Assembly: GCF_016584115.1 (NCBI RefSeq)
Contig: NZ_NRSK01000005.1
Location: forward strand, 62,001-126,000
Origin: Ectothiorhodospira mobilis
GTDB lineage: Bacteria > Pseudomonadota > Gammaproteobacteria > Ectothiorhodospirales > Ectothiorhodospiraceae
Reading direction: 5' to 3'
Length of the DNA stretch: 64,000 nucleotides
Both the position numbers and the translations under genes were made by a program. The notes beneath the pieces were generated by a model. The model was not told the origin of the DNA, did no database searches, and saw only the letters and a program-made list of their open reading frames with translations. Below, one piece after another: positions 18,102 to 26,802 of this stretch; the stretch's first letter is position 1, and each line of letters begins with the position of its first letter.

Positions 18102-19109
18102 ATGGAGGTCCTGGCAGGCGATATCGGCGGCACCAAGACCCTGCTCCTGCTGGCACGGGTGGAGCGGGACTGCCTGGTCCCCGTGGCACGGCAACGCTTT
18201 GAAAGCGCTGCCTACGGCGATCTGGCCCCCATGGTGCGGGAATTCCTGGCCACCCATCAGGCCGAGGGGATCCGCATCGCCGCCGCCGGCTTCGCCCTGG
18301 CCGGCCCCGTGGAGCGGGACGACGGCCGCGAACACGCCCGGCTCACCAATCTCCCCTGGCAACTGGATTCCGAAGGGCTCAAACGTTCCCTGGGCATCCC
18401 CCGGGTGGGCCTGCTCAATGACTTCGAGGGCATCGCCCACAGCCTGGACGACCTGGCCCCCGAGCACCTGCATCCCCTGCAGTCCGCGCCCGCCCAGATC
18501 CAGGGCACGCGCCTGGTGGTGGGGGCCGGCACCGGCCTCGGGGTCTGCATCGTCGCCCCCGGACGCCCCACACGCATCCTCCCCTCAGAGGGGGGACACG
18601 CCGGTTTCGCCCCGGCCGACGCCCGCCAGAGCCGGCTGTGGGAATACATCACCCGCAACGAAGGACGCTGCACCCGGGAACACCTGCTCAGCGGCCGCGG
18701 CCTGGGGCGCATCGCACGCTTCCTGGTGGAGATGGAGGAGATCCGCCCCGGCGATGAACTGGCCGCGGCCCTGGCCTCGGAGGACCCGGCCCCGGAGATC
18801 ACCCGGCTGGGCCTGGAGGGAAAGGACCCGGTGGCGCAGGAGACCCTGGCCCTGTTCGCCAGCGTCTACGGCGGCCAGACCGGGGACCTGGCCCTCACCT
18901 GCCTGCCCTTCGGCGGCGTCTACATCGCCGGCGGCATCGCCCCCCGCCTCCTGCCGGTCCTGCGCTCCGGGGCCTTCATGCGCGCCTTTGCCGACAAGCC
19001 CCCCATGTCCCGCCTGCTGGAACGCATGCCGGTGCAGGTGATCGGCAACACCGATGCCGGACTCCTGGGCGCCGCCCGCCTGGCGGCGGAACTGGCCGAA
19101 GGCTACTGA
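18102..19109 (+). CDS. glk: Glucokinase
   Basis: ATP-dependent phosphorylation of glucose to glucose 6-phosphate in the cytoplasm. The 335-residue protein has the ATP-binding motif GDIGGTKT (6-13), the catalytic Asp in LLNDFEGIA, VVGAGTGLGV and the substrate motif PSEGGHAGFAP, all typical of the bacterial Glk family. GGGGAGGACACCTC places a ribosome-binding site about 7 bases before ATG 18102. Ends at a convergent terminator shared with nrdJb. Confidence 0.96.
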   Translation: MEVLAGDIGGTKTLLLLARVERDCLVPVARQRFESAAYGDLAPMVREFLATHQAEGIRIAAAGFALAGPVERDDGREHARLTNLPWQLDSEGLKRSLGIPRVGLLNDFEGIAHSLDDLAPEHLHPLQSAPAQIQGTRLVVGAGTGLGVCIVAPGRPTRILPSEGGHAGFAPADARQSRLWEYITRNEGRCTREHLLSGRGLGRIARFLVEMEEIRPGDELAAALASEDPAPEITRLGLEGKDPVAQETLALFASVYGGQTGDLALTCLPFGGVYIAGGIAPRLLPVLRSGAFMRAFADKPPMSRLLERMPVQVIGNTDAGLLGAARLAAELAEGY

Positions 19110-19133
19110 CCGCCGACGGGAGAGACGAAAACA

Positions 19134-19172
19134 AAGCGCCCCGGGGACGACGTGTCCATCCCCGGGGCGCTT
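19134..19172. terminator. Convergent terminator between glk and nrdJb
   Basis: Perfect 14-bp inverted repeat (AAGCGCCCCGGGGA / TCCCCGGGGCGCTT) with an 11-base loop. The arms end in AA/TT, and a stretch AAAACAAAG precedes it, so it could stop transcription from both sides. Confidence 0.65.
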
Positions 19173-19208
19173 ACAGGATACTTCACCGTTTGAGCGCTAC
19201 CGAACGAA

Positions 19209-19961
19209 TCACCCGCACTTGCTCTCCCCGCAGTTGAGGCAGGTGAGGCAGTTGTCCATCATCACCACCGCGCGGGTATGGCACTTGCTGCAGAGCTGGG
19301 CGCCGGCGGGGAAGCCGTCCTGCCCCTCCGGGGTCTGGCCTGCCTGCTCCATGGCGGTCTCGTACTGGGCCCGCTTCTCCTCCACCAGGCGGCGCTGGTG
19401 CTCGTCTAGGCCGTCGTCCTTGATGAGTCCGATCATGCGCATGTGGCTCTCGATGGCGTCCCCGATCTCCGCCACCAGAGAGGGCATGTACTTGCCCCCC
19501 TTCTTGAAATAGCCCCCGCGGGGATCGAACACGGAGCGCATCTCCTCCACCAGGAAGGTGACATCCCCACCCTTGCGGAACACGGCGGAGATGATGCGGG
19601 TGAGGGCCACGATCCACTGGAAATGGTCCATGTTCTTCGAGTTGATGAAGATCTCGAAGGGACGGCGCAGCTCGTATTCCGTACCCGGATTGAGGATGAT
19701 GTCGTTGATGGTCACGTACAGGGCGTGCTCAGACAGGGGGGTCTTGAGCTTATACGTGGAGCCCAGGAGCATCTCCGGCCGTTCCAGCTTCTCGTGCATA
19801 TGAATCACCTTGGGGGCGGCCTCCCGTTCCGCCGCCTGCTCCGGCTTCTGCCCCTTTTCCTCCCCCGCATCCCCGGCGGTTGGCTTCGGGGCCTCCTCCT
19901 GCGGGTTTTCATCCTTGTAGATTCCGAAATCCACGATGGGTTTGTCAATCTTGATGCTCAT
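19209..19961 (-). CDS. nrdJb: Class II ribonucleotide reductase, small C-terminal partner NrdJb
   Basis: C-terminal half of a split adenosylcobalamin-dependent ribonucleotide reductase. The 250-residue protein has an acidic Pro/Glu-rich N-terminal linker, a TSCPD-like domain (about 85-190, with LNPGTEYELRRPFEIFINSK and IISAVFRKGGDV), and a zinc-ribbon-like tail with two CxxC pairs (CSKCH and CLTCLNCGESKCG). The tail would carry the redox-active cysteines that re-reduce the active site. nrdJa ends 17 bases upstream. The nrdJa-nrdJb split is known from Pseudomonas. Confidence 0.93.
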   Translation of the reverse strand: MSIKIDKPIVDFGIYKDENPQEEAPKPTAGDAGEEKGQKPEQAAEREAAPKVIHMHEKLERPEMLLGSTYKLKTPLSEHALYVTINDIILNPGTEYELRRPFEIFINSKNMDHFQWIVALTRIISAVFRKGGDVTFLVEEMRSVFDPRGGYFKKGGKYMPSLVAEIGDAIESHMRMIGLIKDDGLDEHQRRLVEEKRAQYETAMEQAGQTPEGQDGFPAGAQLCSKCHTRAVVMMDNCLTCLNCGESKCG

Positions 19962-19978
19962 CTCGGTTCGCCCCGGTT

Positions 19979-22135
19979 TCAGAATTTGCCGTAGTACCCT
20001 TCCTTGAGGGCCTCGTAGAGATTGGCGGCGTTGTGCATCTCGCCGTCGTATTCGATCTGTTCATTGCCCTTGGCCAGCACCACGCTGCCATCCTCCAGCA
20101 CGAAGCGGTAGGTGGTGTTCTCCAGGTCCTTTTCCTTCACCAGCACCCCCTGAAAGGCCTCCGGATTGAAGCGGAAGGTGGTGCATCCCTTGAGTCCCTG
20201 TTGCCAGGCATAGACATAGATGTCCTTGAAGTCCTCAAAGGGATAATCCGAGGGGACATTGGCGGTCTTGGAGATGGAGGAGTCGATCCATTTCTGCGCC
20301 GCCGCCTGCACATCCACATGGGCCTTGGGGGTGATGTCATCGGCGGTGATGAAATAATCCGGCAACTGTGCCTCGGGGTCCTCCGAATAGGGCATGGCGT
20401 TTTCATTCACCAGGGTGCGGTAGGCCAGCAGTTCATAGGAGAAGACATCCACCTTTTCCTTGGTCTTGCGCCCGGAACGGATGATGTTGCGGGCGTAGTG
20501 GTGCGCGAACGAGGGCTCGATCCCGTTGCTGGCATTATTGGCCAGGGAAAGGGAGATGGTCCCCGTGGGGGCGATGGAGCTGTGGTGGGTGAAGCGGCAC
20601 CCCTCCTGGGCCAGGGCCTCCACCAGTTCCGGCTCCACCCCGGCCATGCGACGCATGTAGCGGCTGTAGCGGGCGTGCAGCACCCGCCCCTGGATGCGAT
20701 CCCCCACCTGGATGCCGTCCTCGGCCATCTCCGGACGCAGACGCATCATCGCCGGGGTGACCTCGAACTCCTCCTCCATGATGGGGGCGGGGCCCTTCTC
20801 CCGGGCCAGTTCCAGGCCGGCCCGCCAGCCCGCCAGGGCCATCTCCCGGGTCACCTCCTCGGTGAAGGCCAGGGAGTCCGCATCGCCGTACTGCATGCGC
20901 AGCATGGTGATGGCCGAGCCCAGTCCCAGGTAGCCCATGCCGTGGCGGCGCTTGCGGAGGATCTCCTCCCGCTGCGGGCCCAGGGGCAGGCCGTTGATCT
21001 CCACCACGTTGTCCAGCATGCGGGTGAACACCGCCACCACCTCGCGGAAGGTCTCCATGTCGAAGCGGGCCTGGTCGGTGAACGGGTCCTGCACGAAGCG
21101 GGTCAGGTTGATGGAGCCCAGCAGGCAGGCCCCGTAGGGCGGGAGGGGCTGCTCGCCGCAGGGATTGGTGGCGCGGATCTGCTCGCACCACCAGTTGTTG
21201 TTCATCTCGTTGACCTTGTCGATGAGGATGAAGCCCGGTTCGGCATAGTCATAGGTGGAGGTCATCACCATGTTCCACAGGTTGCGCGCCGGGATCCGCT
21301 TGTAGATGCGGCAGGCCACCAGGCCTGCGTCATTGGTGATGTACCCCTCCTTCAGGGGCCATTCGCGCCACAGCACCTGTTCGGGGTCATCCAGATCGAT
21401 GCCGTCCTGTTCCGCCTCCTGGGGCCCCAGGGGGAAGGCCAGGGGCCACTGGGCATCGTTCTGCACCGCCTCCATGAAATCGGCGGTGATGAGCAGGGAG
21501 AGGTTGAACTGGCGCAGGCTGCCGTCACTGCGTTTGGCCCGGATGAAGTCCATCACGTCCGGATGACCGATGTCGAAGGTGCCCATCTGCGCCCCGCGGC
21601 GCCCCCCCGCCGAGGAGACGGTGAAGCACATCTTGTCGTAGATCTCCATGAACGACAGGGGCCCGGAGGTGTAGGCGCCGGCTCCGGAAACGTAGGCCCC
21701 CCGGGGGCGCAGGGTGGAGAAGTCGTAGCCGATGCCGGCACCCGACTTCAGCGTCAGCCCCGCCTCGTGCAGCTTCTCCAGGATGTCGTCCATGGAGTCG
21801 CCGATGGTGCCGGAGACGGTGCAGTTGATGGTGGACGTGGCGGGTTTGTGGTCCCAGGCCCCGGCATTGGCGATGATGCGTCCGGCGGGGATGGCCCCGT
21901 GGCGCAACGCCCAGAGGAAGCGTTCGTACCAGGTCTCCCGTGCGGTGGGGTCCGGCTCCACATCCGCCAGGGCACGGGCCACGCGCTTCCAGGTGTCGTC
22001 CAGGGAGGCATCCAGCGCCTCCTCCGTGCGGGTCTTGAGACGGTATTTCTTGTCCCAGATGTCCAGGGAGGCGGGCTGCATGGCCACCTCGCCCGAAAAG
22101 GGTGCTGCAAGGGGTTGTACGGCCTTGAGTTTCAT
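19979..22135 (-). CDS. nrdJa: Adenosylcobalamin-dependent ribonucleotide reductase, catalytic subunit NrdJa
   Basis: Catalytic half of a class II ribonucleotide reductase, which makes deoxyribonucleotides with or without oxygen. The 718-residue protein has the first active-site Cys in STINCTVSGTI (C105), SAGGRRGAQMG and the radical-site motif NPCGEQPLPPYGACLLGSIN, where the Cys of NPCGE carries the thiyl radical. The PTGTISL phosphate-binding motif lies near residue 530. It lacks the C-terminal redox tail, supplied by nrdJb downstream. Activity depends on B12, but no B12-box riboswitch was found in the leader. Confidence 0.95.
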   Translation of the reverse strand: MKLKAVQPLAAPFSGEVAMQPASLDIWDKKYRLKTRTEEALDASLDDTWKRVARALADVEPDPTARETWYERFLWALRHGAIPAGRIIANAGAWDHKPATSTINCTVSGTIGDSMDDILEKLHEAGLTLKSGAGIGYDFSTLRPRGAYVSGAGAYTSGPLSFMEIYDKMCFTVSSAGGRRGAQMGTFDIGHPDVMDFIRAKRSDGSLRQFNLSLLITADFMEAVQNDAQWPLAFPLGPQEAEQDGIDLDDPEQVLWREWPLKEGYITNDAGLVACRIYKRIPARNLWNMVMTSTYDYAEPGFILIDKVNEMNNNWWCEQIRATNPCGEQPLPPYGACLLGSINLTRFVQDPFTDQARFDMETFREVVAVFTRMLDNVVEINGLPLGPQREEILRKRRHGMGYLGLGSAITMLRMQYGDADSLAFTEEVTREMALAGWRAGLELAREKGPAPIMEEEFEVTPAMMRLRPEMAEDGIQVGDRIQGRVLHARYSRYMRRMAGVEPELVEALAQEGCRFTHHSSIAPTGTISLSLANNASNGIEPSFAHHYARNIIRSGRKTKEKVDVFSYELLAYRTLVNENAMPYSEDPEAQLPDYFITADDITPKAHVDVQAAAQKWIDSSISKTANVPSDYPFEDFKDIYVYAWQQGLKGCTTFRFNPEAFQGVLVKEKDLENTTYRFVLEDGSVVLAKGNEQIEYDGEMHNAANLYEALKEGYYGKF

Positions 22136-22164
22136 GATGGCGGGGGTCCTCTATTGATACCACT

Positions 22165-22196
22165 TGTTGTGCCTTCCATGAAGCCAAGGCACAACA
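22165..22196. promoter_or_regulatory. 32-base dyad upstream of nrdJa
   Basis: Perfect 11-bp inverted repeat (TGTTGTGCCTT / AAGGCACAACA) around a 10-base spacer, 30 to 61 bases before the nrdJa start. It could be a repressor operator or an mRNA leader hairpin. It does not match the NrdR box pattern of two short AT-rich palindromes. Confidence 0.6.
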
Positions 22197-22399
22197 TACT
22201 GGAAATCGGACCTGGGAAGGCTAGAGACTGGAGGAGAAGATTTCAATCTGGACAGAACCCCCCTTTTCTGTTCCGCACATCCGGATCAAAGGGAGAATCC
22301 CGGCTTTTCAGGGGTTTCCCAAAAACCATCGGCCCGGGCAATCCGACGAACGGTCATGGACCCGCCCATGGGGTAGGGAGCGAAGGCGGGGAGGGAAAT

Positions 22400-22463
22400 G
22401 GGGACGCCCCCTCAGGGGCGCCCCGGAACACAGGCCCCCTCCCCTTCCCGGCCGGAAGGGGAG
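22400..22463 (-). terminator. Tandem hairpins downstream of htpG
   Basis: Two stem-loops in the htpG 3' flank: 22439-22463 with perfect 10-bp arms (CTCCCCTTCC) and a 5-base loop, and 22400-22424 with about 10 bp (one mismatch) and a 4-base loop. No T-run follows either one. Confidence 0.5.
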
Positions 22464-22478
22464 CGCAGGGAGGCCGCT

Positions 22479-24365
22479 TCAGGCGCTGGTGATGAGGGCG
22501 TTGAGACGCCGGACAAAACCGGCGGGGTCCTCCAGTTGCCCCCCCTCGGCCAGGATGGCCTGATCCAGCAGCAGCCGGGCCCAGTCCCCGAAGCGTTCCG
22601 TGTCGGTCTCATCGTCCATGCGCCGGATGAGGCGATGTCCGGGGTTCACCTCCAGCACCGGCTTGGTGTCGGGCAGGTTCTGGCCCGCCTGCTTGAGCAG
22701 TTGCTGCATGTACAGGGCCATCTCGTTCTCCGAGAGGACGATGCAGGCGGGGGAATCGGTGAGCCGGTGGGAGAAGCGCACCTCCTGCACCCGCTCGCCC
22801 AGGGCCTCCTGGATGCGCGGCAGCAGCTCCTTGACCTGCTCCTCCGCTTCCTGCTGGGCCTTCTTCTCCTCCTCGGTCCCGGTCTCGCCCAGGTCCAGGT
22901 CCCCCTTGGCCACGGACTTGAGGGACTTGCCCTCGAATTCCGTCAGGTGGGCCACCAGCCATTCATCCACCCGGTCGGAAAGCAGCAGGACCTCGATGCC
23001 CCGCTTGCGGAAGACCTCCAGATGGGGGCTGTGCAGGGCCGCCGTATGGCTGTCGGCGGTGATGTAGTAGATGGTGTCCTGCCCCTCCTTCATGCGGGCC
23101 ACGTAGTCGGCTAGGGAGACGTTCTGCGTCGCCTCGCCGGTATGGGTGCTGGCAAAGCGCAGCAGCCGGGCGATCTGCTCGCGGTTGGCATAGTCCTCTG
23201 CCGGTCCCTCCTTGAGGACACGGCCGAAGGCATCCCAGAAGGTCTGGTACTTCTCCGGCTCGTTCTTCGCCATGTCCTCCAGCAGCCCCAGGACCTTCTT
23301 CACCGAACCGGAACGGATGCCGTCGATGATGCGGTTGTTCTGCAGGATCTCGCGGGAGATGTTCAGCGGCAGGTCGTTGGAGTCCACCACCCCGCGCACA
23401 AAGCGCAGATAGGTGGGCATGAGCTGCTCGGCGTCGTCCATGATGAAGACCCGCTGCACGTAGAGCTTGATGCCGTGGCGCCGGTCCCGGTCCCAGAGGT
23501 CGAAGGGGGCCCGCTTGGGGATGTACAGCAGGGAGGTGTACTCGTGGCGGCCCTCCACCCGGTTGTGGGTCCAGGCCAGGGGCTCCTCGAAGTCGTGGGC
23601 CACGTGCTTGTAGAAGGCCTGGTACTCCTCGTCGGAGATCTCGCCCTTGGGCCGGGTCCACAGGGCCGAGGCCCGGTTCACGGTCTCCCATTCCTCCGTG
23701 GCGTTGCCCTCATCATCCCGCCCCGGCATGCGGATGGGCAGGGGGATGTGATCGGAGTAGCGGGTGATGATGTGCCGCAGCCGCCAGTCGTCCAGGAACT
23801 CGTCCTCCCCTTCCTTCAGGTGCAGCACCACCTCGGTGCCCCGTTCGGGCCGCTCCACCGTCTCCACGGTGAACTCCCCGGTGCCGTCGGAGCTCCAGCA
23901 CACGCCGTGTTCCGCCCCCATACCGGCGCGGCGGGTGGTGAGGGTGACCCGGTCGGCGACGATGAAGGCGGAATAGAAACCGACCCCGAACTGGCCGATG
24001 AGATGGGCGTCCTTCTGCTGGTCGCCGGTGAGCTGGCCGAGGAATTCCCGGGTGCCGGAACGGGCGATGGTGCCGATGTTCTCGATCACGTCGTCCCGGC
24101 TCATGCCGATGCCGTTATCCCGGACGGTGAGGGTGCGCGCCTCCTTGTCATAGGACACCTGGATCTGGAGCTCCCCCTCCCCCTCCATGAGGGCATCGTC
24201 GGAAAGGGCCTCGAAGCGCAGCTTGTCACAGGCATCGCTGGCGTTGGAGATGAGCTCGCGCAGGAAGATCTCCTTGTTGGAGTACAGCGCGTTGATCATC
24301 AGGTGCAGCAGCTGGCTCACCTCGGTCTGGAAGGATCGGGTTTCCTTGTGGGTGTCGACGCTCAT
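22479..24365 (-). CDS. htpG: Hsp90-type molecular chaperone HtpG
   Basis: Cytoplasmic ATP-dependent chaperone of the Hsp90 family. The 628-residue length is standard. The N-terminal GHKL ATPase domain shows [29 protein letters not shown] and [11 protein letters not shown]; middle and C-terminal dimerisation domains follow. ATG 24365 was chosen because it gives the family N-terminus ([11 protein letters not shown]) and has GTGGAG 8 bases upstream; upstream in-frame ATGs overlap the promoter. A near-perfect sigma-32 promoter lies about 45 bases upstream. Confidence 0.97.
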   Translation of the reverse strand: MSVDTHKETRSFQTEVSQLLHLMINALYSNKEIFLRELISNASDACDKLRFEALSDDALMEGEGELQIQVSYDKEARTLTVRDNGIGMSRDDVIENIGTIARSGTREFLGQLTGDQQKDAHLIGQFGVGFYSAFIVADRVTLTTRRAGMGAEHGVCWSSDGTGEFTVETVERPERGTEVVLHLKEGEDEFLDDWRLRHIITRYSDHIPLPIRMPGRDDEGNATEEWETVNRASALWTRPKGEISDEEYQAFYKHVAHDFEEPLAWTHNRVEGRHEYTSLLYIPKRAPFDLWDRDRRHGIKLYVQRVFIMDDAEQLMPTYLRFVRGVVDSNDLPLNISREILQNNRIIDGIRSGSVKKVLGLLEDMAKNEPEKYQTFWDAFGRVLKEGPAEDYANREQIARLLRFASTHTGEATQNVSLADYVARMKEGQDTIYYITADSHTAALHSPHLEVFRKRGIEVLLLSDRVDEWLVAHLTEFEGKSLKSVAKGDLDLGETGTEEEKKAQQEAEEQVKELLPRIQEALGERVQEVRFSHRLTDSPACIVLSENEMALYMQQLLKQAGQNLPDTKPVLEVNPGHRLIRRMDDETDTERFGDWARLLLDQAILAEGGQLEDPAGFVRRLNALITSA

Positions 24366-24409
24366 GGATGCTCCACTGGATGGGGATGGGTTTTGGGTAT
24401 CGGCCAGAG

Positions 24410-24437
24410 ACATGGGGATGACGGCAGGGATTTCAAG
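24410..24437 (-). promoter_or_regulatory. Sigma-32 (heat-shock) promoter of htpG
   Basis: On the minus strand CTTGAAA (24431-24437), a 13-base spacer, and CCCCATGT (24410-24417). This matches the RpoH consensus (CTTGAAA, 11-16 bases, CCCCATnT) with no mismatch. Transcription would start about 38 bases before the ATG. Confidence 0.88.
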
Positions 24438-24447
24438 GGGGCGATGC

Positions 24448-24473
24448 AAAAAGGCCCGGGGGATCCCCGGGCC
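24448..24473 (-). terminator. Intrinsic terminator after soxX
   Basis: On the minus strand GGCCCGGGG, a 3-base loop, CCCCGGGCC, then TTTTT. This is the best intrinsic terminator in the window. It separates soxAX from the htpG promoter immediately downstream. Confidence 0.85.
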
Positions 24474-24515
24474 CGATGGCCTTGGTGGCGATATCCGCCG
24501 GGGGCGGAACGGGGC

Positions 24516-25241
24516 TCACAATCCCCTGCGCTCCCCTTCCCCGGGTTCGATGCCGGGGTTGACCGGGGATTCCGGGTCCAGGAGATAGGCCATGATATGG
24601 GAGATGGATTCCTCGCTGAGGAAGTCGTTGACCCCGAAACGCGGCATGTTGGTGCACGGGAAGTAGGCGTGGGGATTGTAGATCATCTCGTACACGAAAC
24701 GGCGCACCGACTCGCCCTGGCCCCGCAGTTCACCGTAGTTGGTGAGGCTCGGCCCCAGGTTGCCGTAGCCCAGTTCGTCAGGATCCATCTGATGGCAGGC
24801 GTAGCAATTGCCCCCCGCGGTGCGATCCGGATCGTCGTTGCGGTGACCCACGCGGTAGCCGTAGCCGCTGCGCGCCAGTTCCGCCCCCTTGCGCCAGTCC
24901 CCCAGCTGGATGCCGCCCTCGGGATAGCGGATGCTCTCCCGGGCGATGCGCACGATGCGCGCGGCCACATCCGCCGGGGGCCGGTTACGGGTCTCGCTGC
25001 ACAACCGCTGGATCTCATCCTGTTCCATGCGCTGGCGGGCATCGCCCCCCTCCTGCACGGGCTGGTCCAGACGGAAACTGCCGGATTCGAAGACCAGATA
25101 CTCGGCGTATGCCTCCGGTGTCATCTGCAACGGATCGGGCCCCCGGGACCGCTCCGGTGTCTCCTGCTGGGCGCAGCCGGCGACCCCGGCCAGGGCCAGG
25201 AGAGCGGTGACCATCACGGTTCGATGATTCCATGGATACAT
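24516..25241 (-). CDS. soxX: Sulfur-oxidation c-type cytochrome SoxX (probable lipoprotein)
   Basis: Monohaem subunit of the SoxAX complex, which couples thiosulfate to the SoxYZ carrier and takes up the two electrons. The 241-residue precursor has one haem site, CYACH (146-150), and the methionine ligand in FPCTNMPRFGV (M199), the SoxX signature. An unusual point is the lipobox at the signal-peptide end (GVAGC, C23), so the protein may be membrane-anchored. The N-terminal extension (about 30-140) is longer than in short SoxX proteins. It lies 13 bases after soxA and is followed by a strong terminator. Confidence 0.93.
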   Translation of the reverse strand: MYPWNHRTVMVTALLALAGVAGCAQQETPERSRGPDPLQMTPEAYAEYLVFESGSFRLDQPVQEGGDARQRMEQDEIQRLCSETRNRPPADVAARIVRIARESIRYPEGGIQLGDWRKGAELARSGYGYRVGHRNDDPDRTAGGNCYACHQMDPDELGYGNLGPSLTNYGELRGQGESVRRFVYEMIYNPHAYFPCTNMPRFGVNDFLSEESISHIMAYLLDPESPVNPGIEPGEGERRGL

Positions 25242-25254
25242 GCTCTTCCCCCCT

Positions 25255-26061
25255 TCAACGCTTCAGATCCGGCAGGGTGGCCACATGCCCCCGGGCCTGG
25301 TCCGTCCAGAAGGACAGGATGGCGATGGAGGCCTCCGAGCCGAAGTTCAGGCCGGCCTGGCGCATCTGCCAGTAGCAGCCCCGCACGCGGTGCTGCGAGG
25401 AGCGCACCACGCCGTGACCGATGCGGTAAGCGGGCCAGGAGATGGCCTTGGCCCATTCCGCGGGCTGATGCACCGAGGGCAGGTAGGAGAGCCGGATGCG
25501 CTTGCGCTGCTCGCTGTGGCAGCTGACGCAGCCGAAATCCATCTTCCCGGCGCGGCGGTAGAACAGCACCTCCCCCGCATCCCGGGTGAGCCGCTCCATG
25601 GGGTGATCCATGGGGGGATCCCACTTCATGCCGTCGGACTGGCTGGCGATATAGGTGTAGAGGGCCACCAGGTCGGCGGTGTGGGTGGTGGAGGAGTGTT
25701 TGCGGGCGATGGGGGCATCCTCCTCCGTGAAGCCCTGGAGGGTCTTCATGCAGTAGATGATGCGGCTCTCCAGGTCCATGACCCGGCCGGCGTCCTCGAA
25801 ATAGCGGGGCATCTGCACGTAGGCCCCTTCCAGAACGCCGGGACCCAACCCGAAGTCACACGCCTCCAGGGAAGCGTTTTTCGGGCCGCGCTTCTCGTGG
25901 AACAGTTCCTCCCCCTTCCACAGGGTCAACTCCGCCGGATTGCTCTCCGCCAGCATCATGAGCTGCTGGCGCTTGGTGAGATACGGCGAGTCGGACGCCG
26001 CCGCCGGAACACAGGCCAGTCCCGACAGCAGGATCGAATACCACAGCAGTCGCCTGAGCAT
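25255..26061 (-). CDS. soxA: L-cysteine S-thiosulfotransferase subunit SoxA (monohaem type)
   Basis: Catalytic subunit of SoxAX, which oxidatively links thiosulfate to the cysteine of SoxYZ. The 268-residue precursor has a signal peptide (to about AAASD), one haem motif CVSCH (178-182) and the haem-ligand/active-site Cys in VRGCYWQMR (C229). The first haem of diheme SoxA is missing; cysteines C68 and C104 lie where a disulfide replaces it in monohaem forms. Start chosen at 26061 because GGAGG lies 9 bases before it; ATGs at 26070 (no spacing) and 26091 are alternatives. soxY, soxZ and soxB are not in the window. Confidence 0.93.
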   Translation of the reverse strand: MLRRLLWYSILLSGLACVPAAASDSPYLTKRQQLMMLAESNPAELTLWKGEELFHEKRGPKNASLEACDFGLGPGVLEGAYVQMPRYFEDAGRVMDLESRIIYCMKTLQGFTEEDAPIARKHSSTTHTADLVALYTYIASQSDGMKWDPPMDHPMERLTRDAGEVLFYRRAGKMDFGCVSCHSEQRKRIRLSYLPSVHQPAEWAKAISWPAYRIGHGVVRSSQHRVRGCYWQMRQAGLNFGSEASIAILSFWTDQARGHVATLPDLKR

Positions 26062-26199
26062 TTTTGTCATCCTCCGCACATGTATGGACATGTGGCCCCC
26101 CTGAGGTCTCCCTGGCGCCGGAAGGACCGGGACTGCGGCTGGCCGCGGCCCCATCCGGCAGACGGGATTCGGGTAGACCCGGGGTCAAGGGTGCGGGGA

Positions 26200-26219
26200 T
26201 GATTGAAAAATGTCAATCA
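26200..26219. promoter_or_regulatory. Possible FNR/CRP-family box upstream of soxA
   Basis: Inverted repeat TGATTGA, 6 bases, TCAATCA, in an AT-rich island of a GC-rich genome. Read as TTGAA-N4-GTCAA it agrees with the FNR-type consensus TTGAT-N4-ATCAA at 8 of 10 positions. It is about 140 bases upstream of soxA. The regulator is inferred only. Confidence 0.4.
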
Positions 26220-26254
26220 CTAAAGGAATAAGATCATAACCGGAGCGCATGGGA

Positions 26255-26761
26255 TCAGCAGGGGGCGCCCTCGTGTTCCAGTAACCACTGCTTCACCGCC
26301 AGGGGACGGCCAGCGACGGCCCCGGCATAACCGCCGGGCCCGTCGGCGGCTACGACGCGATGGCAGGGAACGATGATGGGCAGGGGATTGGCGCGGCAGG
26401 CCGCCGCCACCGCCCGCGGGGCCGTGTCCAGCGCCCGGGCGAGTTCACCGTAGGTGCGCACCTGTCCCGGGGGAATCCGCTCCAGGGCGGACCAGACGCG
26501 GCGCTGGAAGGGGGTGCCGCCAGAGGCGAGGGGCAGGGAAAAGGCAGACGTGGGATCCCGGAAGTAGTCGCTGAGTTGCACCAGCGCCCGTTGTATGGGG
26601 GGCGATGCCTCCCGGGTCTCGAAGGGCGGGTGCTGCGGGGGGAGGAACTCGACGCGGTACAGGGTCCTGGTGTCGGCGTACAGGGCGATGGCCCCCACCG
26701 GGGTGTCCAGGATGGCACCGGGGATGGTTGCGGCCGCGGGCGGGCTGTGGGGGTGGGTCAT
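26255..26761 (-). CDS. ogt: Methylated-DNA-protein-cysteine methyltransferase
   Basis: Suicide DNA-repair enzyme that takes the alkyl group from O6-methylguanine onto its own cysteine. The 168-residue protein has the acceptor motif IIVPCHRVV, preceded by the DNA-binding helix motif PFQRRVWSALERIPPGQVRTYGELA (Arg finger in the recognition helix) and NPLP. The start at 26761 gives a family-like N-terminus; an in-frame ATG 24 bases upstream cannot be excluded. It is separated from rplS by a terminator and from soxA by about 190 bases. Ogt and Ada C-terminal domains cannot be told apart fully by sequence, but there is no Ada domain here. Confidence 0.94.
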   Translation of the reverse strand: MTHPHSPPAAATIPGAILDTPVGAIALYADTRTLYRVEFLPPQHPPFETREASPPIQRALVQLSDYFRDPTSAFSLPLASGGTPFQRRVWSALERIPPGQVRTYGELARALDTAPRAVAAACRANPLPIIVPCHRVVAADGPGGYAGAVAGRPLAVKQWLLEHEGAPC

Positions 26762-26802
26762 GGGCGGGAGGCGTCGGTGCGGATGCATCGCGCACCATAC
26801 AA

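Larger units (their letters stand above)
22136..22478. other. Intergenic region between htpG and nrdJa
   Basis: A 343-base stretch without a credible gene. It holds two GC hairpins on the htpG side (22400-22463), a 32-base dyad near nrdJa (22165-22196) and, between them, less GC-rich sequence likely to contain the nrdJ promoter. A candidate on the minus strand is TTGAAA near 22240 followed 17 bases later by TAGCCT, which is weak. No B12 box, tRNA or small coding frame with a ribosome-binding site is visible. Confidence 0.6.

Noticed and set aside
22136-22400. Cobalamin riboswitch before the B12-dependent reductase
   Set aside because: I looked for the B12-box core (GCCACTG) and flanking conserved segments on the minus strand and found none; only the 32-base dyad is there.
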